From Inediibacterium massiliense (GTDB lineage: Bacteria; Bacillota; Clostridia; Peptostreptococcales; Thermotaleaceae): a stretch of 55,779 bases of DNA. Shown in pieces: positions 25,569 to 33,693 of this stretch (the stretch's first letter is position 1; each line of letters begins with the position of its first letter). The stretch lies in contig NZ_LN876586.1 of the NCBI RefSeq assembly GCF_001282725.1, positions 949,364 through 1,005,142 of the forward strand. Direction: 5' to 3'. The notes below the pieces were generated by a model. It had not been told where the DNA came from, did not search any database, and was given only the letters and a program-made list of their open reading frames with translations. The translations under genes were made by a program, and so were the position numbers.

Positions 25569-26831
25569 ATGAAGATTTATGTTTTTGGTTTGGGACATAT
25601 TGGCCTCCCTATGGCAGTGTTTATGTGTATGAAGGGATATGAAGTCATAGGAGTAGATATAAATCCTCAAAGGATAGAGGATATAAAAAAAGGAGAAATT
25701 TCAATATATGAATATGATAATGGTGTGCATATTTCAAAAATTGCAAAAAAATTTATCCATCAGAAGAAATTATCAGTATATACCAATTATAATAGGATAG
25801 ATGAAGAACCAGCTGTATTTGTTATAACGGTAGGAATTGAAGCATTAAAAGATGGATCACAAGATATAACACCTATTCAAAAGGTGGTCAATACTATTTT
25901 TCCGACTCTTTTAGATGAAGATCTTTTATTATTTAAGACTACGATGATTCCAGGAATATGTGAAAAAATAATTGTTCCTCAATTAGAAAAAGTCAATAAA
26001 AAAATTTATTTATCTTATTGTCCGGAGACTATTCTTGAAGGTTATGCTTTTGAAGAATTAAAAAATAATACAAGAATTCTTGCGGCGATGAATAATGAAA
26101 GTTATCAAGTAGCAGAAAAGTTTTTATATAGTTTATCACATACTCCTATTTATAAAGCAAAAGATATTAAAACAGCTGAATTGACAAAAGTAATACAAAA
26201 TATATCAAGAGATGTAGAAATTGCTTTGGCGAATGAAATAAGTGATATAGCATCTTATTTAGGAGTAGATATTTGTGAACTTAAAGACCTTGTAAATACT
26301 CATCCTAGAGTGAAACTTCTTGACCCGGGAATTGGTGTTGGAGGATATTGTATTCCTAATGCACTTTATTATTTAAAATGTGCTCTAAAGGAGGATGATC
26401 CATCTTCTGTTTTAATGGAGCTTGCTAGAAAATTAAATGATAAGAGACCAGAAAAAAAAATAGAAATGATTGAGAAGTTATTTAAAAAAATAGGAAAAAG
26501 TATAAACGGGTCTAAGATATCTATCATAGGACTTGCAATGAAAGATTATTGTTCAGATTGTAGAAATAGTCCTGCTGTATATATAGCTATGAAATTAAGG
26601 GATCAAGGGGCAAAAGTTTTAGGGTACGATCCGGTAGTACCTATGAAATATGATTTTCAAGTGAATTCTTTAATAGAATGTATTGAGAATGCAGATTGTA
26701 TTATTATAACAGCCAAACAAAAGGATATAAACTATGATCAAATATTGATTCAATCAGATGTAGATACAGTCATTATAGATACTAAAAATGTTTTATCTAA
26801 AGACACAAACAAGAAAATATATAGGATATAA
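25569..26831 (+). CDS. Nucleotide-sugar 6-dehydrogenase (UDP-glucose/ManNAc dehydrogenase family)
   Basis: A 420-residue NAD-dependent enzyme that oxidises C6 of a UDP- or GDP-sugar to a uronic acid. The NAD site is FGLGHIGLPMA at the N-terminus. The mid-domain TAELTKVIQNISRDVEIALANE carries the catalytic Lys/Asn, and GIGVGGYCIPNALYYL carries the catalytic Cys near residue 262. The C-terminal substrate domain is complete. The Asn-Ala after the Cys-x-Pro replaces the usual Asp-Pro and may mean a different sugar. AAGGAGG precedes ATG 25569; the epimerase follows 11 bases later. Confidence 0.88.
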   Translation: MKIYVFGLGHIGLPMAVFMCMKGYEVIGVDINPQRIEDIKKGEISIYEYDNGVHISKIAKKFIHQKKLSVYTNYNRIDEEPAVFVITVGIEALKDGSQDITPIQKVVNTIFPTLLDEDLLLFKTTMIPGICEKIIVPQLEKVNKKIYLSYCPETILEGYAFEELKNNTRILAAMNNESYQVAEKFLYSLSHTPIYKAKDIKTAELTKVIQNISRDVEIALANEISDIASYLGVDICELKDLVNTHPRVKLLDPGIGVGGYCIPNALYYLKCALKEDDPSSVLMELARKLNDKRPEKKIEMIEKLFKKIGKSINGSKISIIGLAMKDYCSDCRNSPAVYIAMKLRDQGAKVLGYDPVVPMKYDFQVNSLIECIENADCIIITAKQKDINYDQILIQSDVDTVIIDTKNVLSKDTNKKIYRI

Positions 26832-26842
26832 GAGGTGGAAAA

Positions 26843-27793
26843 ATGGAAGATGCAAAAATAGTTGTTATTACTGGAGGAGCAGGATTTATAGGATCTCATC
26901 TTGTGGAATTATTTCTTCATAAAAATTACAAAGTAATTGTAATAGATGATTTGTCAAGTGGAAATATTTCTAATCTGCCTCAATCGAAAAATTTATATTT
27001 CTTTAAAAAAGATATCAGAGATCCTTCTATAGAATGTATTTATAAACGGTATAAACCAAATATCATTTTTCATTTAGCTGCTCATTTTGCCAATGAATTA
27101 TCGATTCAAGAACCTATTGATGATCTAGATGTAAATGGAGGAGGAACATTAGCACAATTAGAATTAGCAAAAAAAATAGGGGTAGAGCGTTTTGTATATG
27201 CATCTACTTCTTGTGTATATAATCCATCAGAATATCCATTAAAAGAAGATGGTTCACTATGTCCTCATACTCCTTATGGAATATCCAAATTGTCAGGAGA
27301 ATATTATTGCCAATTTTATAAAAAATATTATGGATTACCTATTACGATTCTTCGATATTTTAATTGTTATGGATCTAAGGAAAATACAAACTTTTATAGA
27401 GGAGTGGTTCCTAAATTTATCCATCAAGCACTTAGGGGATTACCTATAATCATTACAGGAAGTGGAGATGAAAAAAGAGATTTTACTTATATAGAGGATA
27501 CAGTAAAGGCAACATATTTGGCTGCAATAAAAGAGGAAGGGAAAAATGAAATTTTTAATATAGGAACTGGACAGAGTACAAGTATTTTTGATTTAGCTCA
27601 AAATATCCTTAAGATTTCAAAAAGATCTTTAGATATTCAGTACAATCCTAGGCGTTTATGGGATGAAACATTTTATCGAACAGCAAATATAAAAAAGCTG
27701 TATGATCTTTTAGATTTTCAACCTCAATATTCTTTAGAGAAAGGATTAAGTAAAACTTGGAATTGGTATGATGAAATATCATCTGTAAAATAG
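26843..27793 (+). CDS. NAD-dependent nucleotide-sugar epimerase
   Basis: A 316-residue short-chain dehydrogenase of the UDP-glucose 4-epimerase type: TGGAGFIGSHLVE for NAD, catalytic Ser in ASTSCVYN and the YxxxK of PYGISKLSGE. It probably inverts a hydroxyl (C4) of the sugar nucleotide made with the upstream dehydrogenase. It could instead be a decarboxylating or dehydratase relative; the exact substrate is not readable. It shares an operon with the dehydrogenase and ends in a strong hairpin. Confidence 0.88.
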   Translation: MEDAKIVVITGGAGFIGSHLVELFLHKNYKVIVIDDLSSGNISNLPQSKNLYFFKKDIRDPSIECIYKRYKPNIIFHLAAHFANELSIQEPIDDLDVNGGGTLAQLELAKKIGVERFVYASTSCVYNPSEYPLKEDGSLCPHTPYGISKLSGEYYCQFYKKYYGLPITILRYFNCYGSKENTNFYRGVVPKFIHQALRGLPIIITGSGDEKRDFTYIEDTVKATYLAAIKEEGKNEIFNIGTGQSTSIFDLAQNILKISKRSLDIQYNPRRLWDETFYRTANIKKLYDLLDFQPQYSLEKGLSKTWNWYDEISSVK

Positions 27794-27801
27794 TATAGTT
27801 T

Positions 27802-27852
27802 ACTGACAAATTCATAAGCTTTTTATTCTTGATTATGAATTTGTCAGTTTTT
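27802..27852. terminator. Long-stem terminator between convergent island genes
   Basis: ACTGACAAATTCATAA pairs perfectly over 16 bases with TTATGAATTTGTCAGT, followed by TTTTT. It separates the epimerase from the reverse-strand DNRLRE gene. Confidence 0.9.
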
Positions 27853-27856
27853 AATA

Positions 27857-28699
27857 TTATCCTTTTATAGAAGCATAAATGGATAAAGTAGTAGGTTCTC
27901 CAAGGGTATGAGATGCATAAGCAATACGAGCATAATTAAAGTATGCAGAAGTACTTAGGGTGATAGTATCTTGCGAAGATAAAGAAGGAACTGTATAGGC
28001 AAGAGGAAGATGATCAATCCATGTAGATCCGTCAGGACTAAGCTGTATGAGTACATCTCCTCTATAATTACCTGTATTTTTTATACCAAATGTAGCTATT
28101 CTAGGACCTAAAAAAATGGGAGTAGAACCACTTTGATCATTAGTTGTTGTAACATTTTCTACTGGATACGTGAAAAGATAATTTCCGGAAAAATGAATTT
28201 CTAAATAGGGCCAATAAGCAGAATCTGCCCATCTTGTACTTTTATATGCAACTAATCCATTGGCACTTTCTAATCCAATTAATATAATTCCATTATTTGT
28301 AATGGTCTTTTCCATCCAGCCTTTTACTAAAGAAGTAATATCCCATTGTATAAATTTGTTGATTTCATTAGTAATAGAAACAGATGCATTTGCGGTAGAT
28401 GAATAAGATGGAGCAGTATTGTAGGTGACAGTATTTTGATCAAAAGAAGTTTCTAATTGATAGATGGTATTAGGTTTAGATATACTTGGAACCTCATTTC
28501 GATAAAGATATAAATTTAAATAAGCTGATTCAATGTTTCCTACTAATGATGAGAAATCAAATTGAAGTAAAGTTCGTTTTGTATCTCCAGGACCTGTAAA
28601 TCGACCCACATCTAATGAAGGAGCTTGAGCGTAATTTATTGATGGATAGTACTGAGAAATATAGACATTTTGTGTGGGAAATAATTTAATTGTATTCAA
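27857..28699 (-). CDS. DNRLRE-domain surface protein
   Basis: A 280-residue protein. Residues 1-165 form a DNRLRE domain (VYISQYYPSINYAQ, KRTLLQFDFSSL, WDITSLVKGWMEK), a beta-sandwich module common in secreted and spore-surface proteins. Residues 170-280 resemble the DUF6385-type beta domain that also ends the repeat protein at 33694 (pattern NTG...V.I.L.SP). There is no signal peptide, which suits a spore coat or exosporium protein made in the mother cell. The start is TTG 28699; an in-frame stop lies directly before it and AAAGGA lies about 10 bases upstream. Confidence 0.8.
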   Translation of the reverse strand: MNTIKLFPTQNVYISQYYPSINYAQAPSLDVGRFTGPGDTKRTLLQFDFSSLVGNIESAYLNLYLYRNEVPSISKPNTIYQLETSFDQNTVTYNTAPSYSSTANASVSITNEINKFIQWDITSLVKGWMEKTITNNGIILIGLESANGLVAYKSTRWADSAYWPYLEIHFSGNYLFTYPVENVTTTNDQSGSTPIFLGPRIATFGIKNTGNYRGDVLIQLSPDGSTWIDHLPLAYTVPSLSSQDTITLSTSAYFNYARIAYASHTLGEPTTLSIYASIKG

Positions 28700-28737
28700 T
28701 TATTATCATTCCTTTCGATTTTTATTTTTCTCGATTT

Positions 28738-28765
28738 ACTAATATGTTTATTTATAAATATATGT
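28738..28765 (-). promoter_or_regulatory. Weak sigma-K-like promoter of the DNRLRE gene
   Basis: On the reverse strand: AC, 17 bases, CATATTAGT. The CATA half and spacing match sigma-K, but the final TA does not. Confidence 0.25.
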
Positions 28766-28819
28766 GCTTGATAAAGAAGAATACAATTTTAAATGAATAA
28801 AAAGTAGGAGGGTGAGGAT

Positions 28820-29437
28820 ATGAGAGTATTGGTAGTAGGTGCTCATCCTGATGATATTGAACCTCAAATGGGAGGAACGATTGCTAAACTAACACAAAAA
28901 GGACATGAAGTTTTAATTTTACAAGTTACAAAGACAGGAGACCATATAGCAGATATACGAATCAAAGAGTCTATAGTGGCAGCGAGTATCTTAAAAGCAA
29001 GTATTAAGCATTTAAATTTTAATCAAGATACTTTTGGACTGCAAAGAAAAGTAATTCAAAGTATAGATCAAGTAATAGAGGAGTTTAAACCAGATGAAAT
29101 ATATACATGTTGGGAACATGATTCTCATCAGGATCATAGAATTGTTTATGAAGCAGTAATAGCAGCTTCGAGAAAGAATACAGCAAATCTATATTGTTTT
29201 GAACCCATTCTTCCAGGAGGAATTACTCCCTATGGATTTGAAAGCAATTATTATGTAGATATTTCGGATACTATACAAAAAAAGATGGAAAGTATGATTG
29301 CATATAAATCCCAGATAGAAAAGTATGGAGAGGACTGGATCCATGCTATATATGCAAGAGCAAAAATAAGAGGTTTTCAAATTCATGTTCCATATGCAGA
29401 GGCATTTAAAATCATTAAATTGATTGGTAAAATTTGA
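28820..29437 (+). CDS. PIG-L family N-deacetylase
   Basis: A 205-residue zinc hydrolase with the family motifs AHPDDIE near residue 8 and HDSHQDH near residue 97, which supply the metal ligands and catalytic Asp. PIG-L enzymes remove the acetyl group from N-acetyl amino sugars. GGAGGGTGAGG precedes ATG 28820. The next gene is an LpxD-like acyltransferase in the same unit, which suggests removal of acetyl and replacement by another acyl group on a sugar of the island. Confidence 0.9.
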   Translation: MRVLVVGAHPDDIEPQMGGTIAKLTQKGHEVLILQVTKTGDHIADIRIKESIVAASILKASIKHLNFNQDTFGLQRKVIQSIDQVIEEFKPDEIYTCWEHDSHQDHRIVYEAVIAASRKNTANLYCFEPILPGGITPYGFESNYYVDISDTIQKKMESMIAYKSQIEKYGEDWIHAIYARAKIRGFQIHVPYAEAFKIIKLIGKI

Positions 29438-29456
29438 AAAGGGGATGAATTTTCAT

Positions 29457-30428
29457 ATGAAAAAATTTACTTTTCATATTCAAGATTTACAGTATGAAGA
29501 GGAATATTCTCATAAAGATTTAAAGGATTTTTATATATTTTATGTTTCTACCAATAAAAATCCTAAAAGTCATTCTTTGATTTTTTCAAATAAGTGGTCC
29601 CTAGAAGATGAAAAAGATCTGTCTAATGTAGAGAATAGCTTGATTTTAGTGAATAAAGACGCATGGATTGAAGATAAAAATATTATAAATAATAATCAAG
29701 TGCTTTATGTGGATTGCCCTAGAAAACATTATGCAATGATTCTTCAATATATTTTACAAAAGGAAAAAGAGACAAGAGAGTATCATAATTATAAAGAGAA
29801 TATTGTCATAGGAGAAAATGTATATATAGGAGAAAATACCATAATAGAACCTTTTGTATTGATTGATCATGATGTAGTGATCGGATCCAATTGTATCATT
29901 GAATCAGGGGTAAAGATTAGAAAATATGTTAAAATTGGAAATCATACTAGAATTCGAGAAAATAGTGTCATTGGAGGACCTGGATTTGGAGTAGAGAGAA
30001 AAACCAACAAAAATCCTATTAGAATTCCTCATATTGGAGGAGTCCATATAGGAGAACATGTTATTATAGGAGCCATGAATTCTATTGCTTCTGGAACAAT
30101 TGAGCCTACTATAATAGAAGATCATATTATAACAGACGATTTAGTTTTTATTGCTCATAATTGTAAAATCAAAAAAGGTACGTTGGTTACTGCCTGTGCA
30201 CAGATTAGCGGCAGTACTATTATTGGGGAAAATAATTGGATTGGACCGAATGCTGCTATTATGCAAAAAATACAGTTAGGACAAGATTGTATGGTTGGAT
30301 TAGGAGCGGTAGTAACAAAATCATTTGAAGACAATCAAATTATAGCAGGAAATCCTGCACAGCCAATAGATAGATTGAAGGATATGAGAAATGCTCAAAA
30401 AAAATTACTGTATAAGGATCAAAAATAA
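29457..30428 (+). CDS. LpxD-like hexapeptide-repeat acyltransferase
   Basis: About 323 residues. An N-terminal alpha/beta domain (1-125) is followed by a left-handed beta-helix of hexapeptide repeats (IGENVYIGENTIIEPF onward) with an LpxD-like core GGPGFGVERKTN, IPHIGGVHIG and a catalytic-type His in FIAHNCKI. The cell has no lipid A, so it probably N-acylates a nucleotide amino sugar freed by the adjacent PIG-L enzyme. ATG 29457 has GGGGATGA at about 10 bases; ATG 29445 is too close to it. Confidence 0.85.
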   Translation: MKKFTFHIQDLQYEEEYSHKDLKDFYIFYVSTNKNPKSHSLIFSNKWSLEDEKDLSNVENSLILVNKDAWIEDKNIINNNQVLYVDCPRKHYAMILQYILQKEKETREYHNYKENIVIGENVYIGENTIIEPFVLIDHDVVIGSNCIIESGVKIRKYVKIGNHTRIRENSVIGGPGFGVERKTNKNPIRIPHIGGVHIGEHVIIGAMNSIASGTIEPTIIEDHIITDDLVFIAHNCKIKKGTLVTACAQISGSTIIGENNWIGPNAAIMQKIQLGQDCMVGLGAVVTKSFEDNQIIAGNPAQPIDRLKDMRNAQKKLLYKDQK

Positions 30429-30466
30429 AAGAGGACTTGGATGAACAAGTCTCTTTTATTTTTATA
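30421..30466. terminator. Bidirectional terminator between convergent island genes
   Basis: AAAAATAAAAGAGGACTTG pairs with CAAGTCTCTTTTATTTTT with one bulged base; A/T-rich arms serve both strands. Confidence 0.85.
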
Positions 30467-31775
30467 GAGTTCCTAATAAAGTAATATGCTTTTTATTTTT
30501 ATATAGTTTTGTAACATTTCTTGTATCAAAAATATTTTTTGCGTGTTTAATGATGAAAGGATAATCTATATTATTATGATCAGTAGTAATCACAATAAGA
30601 TCTGCACTTTTGATATTTTCTTTTGTAATATTTTGAGAATATATGATTTTTTTATTTATTTTACAATGAGGAACATAAGGATCATGATAAATTAATTTTC
30701 CTCCTTTTTCTTCTAATAATTTATATATTTCTATAGCAGGTGATTCACGAAGATCACTTGTATTTTTTTTATATGAAATGCCTATAAGAAAAATAATAGA
30801 ATTTTTTATGGATTTTTCTTGACGATTTAATAATTCGCCAATATTTTGTACTATATATCTAGGCATATTTCTATTGATATCATTAGCTAGTTCTATAAAT
30901 CGATTGTAATAATCAAAAGTTTTCCCTTTCCAAGATAAATACATAGGATCTAATGGGATGCAATGACCTCCTATACCAGGGCCAGGATAAAAAGGCATAT
31001 AGCCCATAGGTTTAGTAGAAGCCGCATCAATTACTTCCCATATATTAATATTCATTCTTTCGCACATTAAAGTTAATTCATTAACCAAAGCTATATTTAC
31101 ACTTCGAAAGGTATTTTCTAATAATTTTGTCATTTCAGCTACTTTTGTTGAGGTGACAGGAATCATGTGATTAAAAATAGAGTGGTAGTAAGTTGTTCCT
31201 AATTCAAGAGAATGAGATGTATCTCCTCCTATGATTTTAGGTGTATTTCTTATATCTAATTTTTTATTTCCAGGATCTATTCTTTCAGGTGAAAAACATA
31301 CAAAAAAATCTACTCCTAATTTATATTTTTTGTTATTTTCAATAGGTTTTGTAATGAGTTCTTCTGTTGTACCTGGATAAGTAGTGCTCTCTAGTATAAT
31401 TAAGGTTCCTTTTTTTATGAATTTTATTATTTTCTCTATAGCCAAAGAAAGATATGAAAGATCAGGGTCCTTAGTTTTATTTAAAGGAGTGGGAACACAA
31501 ATGCTAATAGCATCCGTTTTATTTAAAACAGAAAAATCATCCCCAACAAATAAATTTTTATGAATGACATTTTGAAGGTCTTCATCTGATATATCTAAAA
31601 TATAAGATTTTCCATTTTGTAAACTTTGAATTTTATCTTTTGAAGTATCAATTCCAAATACTTTATATCCAGCTTGAGCAAATGCTATAGCAAGAGGAAG
31701 TCCCACATATCCTAAGCCTATAACAGAAACTATAGCACTTTTATCTAAAAATTTCTCTTTTAATGATTTATACAT
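30462..31775 (-). CDS. UDP-N-acetyl-hexosamine 6-dehydrogenase (WbpA/TviB-like)
   Basis: A 437-residue nucleotide-sugar dehydrogenase with VIGLGYVGLPLAIAFA, the middle motif AEMTKLLENTFRSVNIALVNE and the catalytic GPGIGGHCIPLDPMYLSW. It keeps the canonical Cys-x-Pro-x-Asp-Pro, unlike the island's other dehydrogenase, so the two probably act on different sugars. ATG 31775 with AGAGGG seven bases upstream is the likely start; an in-frame ATG at 31796 has a poorer site. It follows the glycosyltransferase gene by 29 bases and is probably cotranscribed with it. Confidence 0.9.
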   Translation of the reverse strand: MYKSLKEKFLDKSAIVSVIGLGYVGLPLAIAFAQAGYKVFGIDTSKDKIQSLQNGKSYILDISDEDLQNVIHKNLFVGDDFSVLNKTDAISICVPTPLNKTKDPDLSYLSLAIEKIIKFIKKGTLIILESTTYPGTTEELITKPIENNKKYKLGVDFFVCFSPERIDPGNKKLDIRNTPKIIGGDTSHSLELGTTYYHSIFNHMIPVTSTKVAEMTKLLENTFRSVNIALVNELTLMCERMNINIWEVIDAASTKPMGYMPFYPGPGIGGHCIPLDPMYLSWKGKTFDYYNRFIELANDINRNMPRYIVQNIGELLNRQEKSIKNSIIFLIGISYKKNTSDLRESPAIEIYKLLEEKGGKLIYHDPYVPHCKINKKIIYSQNITKENIKSADLIVITTDHNNIDYPFIIKHAKNIFDTRNVTKLYKNKKHITLLGTL

Positions 31776-31804
31776 AAGAATACCCTCTTTATACATAAAA
31801 GATT

Positions 31805-33502
31805 TTAAATGGTAATATGTGTTTGATAATCTTTTGTATATAAAATAATTTCACATTTTCTTAAAAATTCGTCTGGAGTAATTTTCCATGTATGATCTTC
31901 TAAATTTGCTCTTCTAGATCCAGCATAGTTGAATCTATCTGTAGAATATATTTTGAATCCATTTTTTTTACAATCTAATAAGAATTCACTATCACACCCA
32001 GAGGGTTTATGGGTTATAAATTTTATTTTCTCAAATACTTTCTTTTTAAAGGTAAGAGTAGAACCTGCTACAAATGGAGTATATTGATTTTCTGTATTAG
32101 GAAATTTTAAAGCTAAAATATTATAATCAGGAAGATAAATATAATAGGCATGTTTACCTACTACATCTGCATCTGTATATACAAAAGCATTCATCATATC
32201 GATCATGTAATTGGGTGCATAATAATCATCATCATCCATTTTAGATATATAATCAAACTTAGATTTAGAAATAGCAAAATTAAGACATTCTCCTAATGTC
32301 TTTTGTTCATCTATTTGAAAAATAGTTACATTTTCGTACTTTTTGGATTCTTTTATCCAACGATCGTAGTTCATATGATTGTTATTTAAAATAAGGATTA
32401 ATTCTTTATAAGGATATGTTTGTCTAGCATAGTTTTCAAATATATTATTCATACAGTGTTTTCTATTTGTACAAGTAATGATAGATACTCCAGCTTTTTT
32501 TATTTTCTCATAAGGAAATTTTATTTTATCTAGTATAGTTTCAAATCTATGCTTATATGTGTGATTTTCTAATATAGTCCTTAATCCCAAAATAGAAAGC
32601 CTATCTCTTAAATCTTTATTGTTTAATAATAAATCTAAATATTTTATTGTATCTTCTTTTGTTGTGCATAATTTGACTATATGAGGAAGCATTTTTTCAA
32701 TTCCTAAAGAATAGCCACTGATTAGGTTGATTCCACAGGCGAGGACCTCAAAAACTCTACAAGAAAACATAGTTGGACTATTTTGTACAGTATTTACATT
32801 TAAAAAGACATCATACTTTTTATAAATAGATCCTATTTGAGGATAAGGAACGGCCTCTTTAATATGTGATTGATAAATATGTGGAAATTTATAATTAGGG
32901 TCTTTTTTATAATGATACATTCGATCATAAATATGAACATTATATTTTAGAGAAGGTTCTAATATTTTTTTCATATCTTTCATTCGATCTGTATGGCCTA
33001 TTTTATGCCAAGTTCCAGAAAATCCAACTTTTCCTGATTTTTCTTTATCTTTATCAATTGGATTATGTTGTTTGGGTTGAGCTGCAAAAGGAAGGGTATA
33101 GACATGATGATGACCTACAATTTTTATATATTCCTTTATACTGCCACTATCTGTTGTAAAGATATAATCAAATTCTTTTGCTGCTTCTATAAAAGAATGA
33201 AAATGATAGGGATCTTCAATATTCCAAAAAACTGTAGGAATATTATTTTTTTTACACCAATAGACTACTTCTTTTAGGGAAGAATCTTTTTTTATATGCA
33301 AATTATTAATTTTATATTTCCACTGACCATGATTTCCTTGCCAAGCGGATTGTACAAGTAAAAAATCTGGTTGTGTATGGATGAGTGTTTCTTTCCAGTT
33401 GTTCAGATATAAAGGAATTAAATTACATTCATATTTAAACCATTCCTCACCAAATTCATCTAGTATACAAGCAACCTTTATAGAATAGTGGGGAGTTATC
33501 AT
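31805..33502 (-). CDS. CgeB-like glycosyltransferase fused to GT2 domain (copy 2)
   Basis: A 565-residue paralogue of the protein at 23721-25424, collinear over its whole length. The N-terminal GT-B part has FSGTWHK, IYDRMYH and CRVFEVLACGINLIS; the C-terminal GT-A part has VSIITCTNRKH and SKMDDDDYYAP. Both transferase sites look intact, so the copies may add different sugars or act on different proteins. Start ATG 33502 follows AAGGTGA. It is divergent from the repeat-protein gene and lies upstream of a nucleotide-sugar dehydrogenase. Confidence 0.87.
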   Translation of the reverse strand: MITPHYSIKVACILDEFGEEWFKYECNLIPLYLNNWKETLIHTQPDFLLVQSAWQGNHGQWKYKINNLHIKKDSSLKEVVYWCKKNNIPTVFWNIEDPYHFHSFIEAAKEFDYIFTTDSGSIKEYIKIVGHHHVYTLPFAAQPKQHNPIDKDKEKSGKVGFSGTWHKIGHTDRMKDMKKILEPSLKYNVHIYDRMYHYKKDPNYKFPHIYQSHIKEAVPYPQIGSIYKKYDVFLNVNTVQNSPTMFSCRVFEVLACGINLISGYSLGIEKMLPHIVKLCTTKEDTIKYLDLLLNNKDLRDRLSILGLRTILENHTYKHRFETILDKIKFPYEKIKKAGVSIITCTNRKHCMNNIFENYARQTYPYKELILILNNNHMNYDRWIKESKKYENVTIFQIDEQKTLGECLNFAISKSKFDYISKMDDDDYYAPNYMIDMMNAFVYTDADVVGKHAYYIYLPDYNILALKFPNTENQYTPFVAGSTLTFKKKVFEKIKFITHKPSGCDSEFLLDCKKNGFKIYSTDRFNYAGSRRANLEDHTWKITPDEFLRKCEIILYTKDYQTHITI

Positions 33503-33542
33503 GCATTCACCTTCTTTGAGTGAAAATTTTACTTTTTAATAT

Positions 33543-33569
33543 ATTTATATGTTTTCTACAAAGTATTGT
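33543..33569 (-). promoter_or_regulatory. Weak sigma-K-like promoter of the copy 2 glycosyltransferase
   Basis: On the reverse strand: AC, 16 bases, CATATAAAT, 41 bases before the start codon. The final AT departs from the TA of the consensus. Confidence 0.3.
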
Positions 33570-33608
33570 GAAGAAATTTATTTTTTTCAAGTAAATTGAT
33601 TTTCAATC

Positions 33609-33635
33609 ACATATTGTGAAACTCACCATATAATA
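33609..33635 (+). promoter_or_regulatory. Sigma-K-like promoter of the repeat protein
   Basis: AC at 33609-33610, 16 bases, CATATAATA at 33627-33635: a full match to CATANNNTA with an accepted spacing. The same -10 area could also be read by sigma-A (TATAAT at 33629-33634), but no TTGACA-like box is spaced for it. Confidence 0.5.
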
Positions 33636-33641
33636 CAGTAG

Positions 33642-33674
33642 AAAATGAGGTAGACAACCAATCTACTTCATTTT
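33642..33674 (+). promoter_or_regulatory. Leader hairpin directly before the repeat-protein ribosome site
   Basis: AAAATGAGGTAGA pairs with TCTACTTCATTTT (13 pairs, one G-U) around a 7-base loop. It begins near the predicted start of transcription and ends just before AAAAAAGGAGGAAT. It may protect the mRNA 5' end or affect translation. Confidence 0.6.
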
Positions 33675-33693
33675 AAAAAAAAGGAGGAATAGT

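Noticed and set aside
29457-30428. LpxD as a sign of lipid A synthesis or a Gram-negative host
   Set aside because: Everything else in the window is clostridial; the enzyme is a relative probably acting on a surface sugar.
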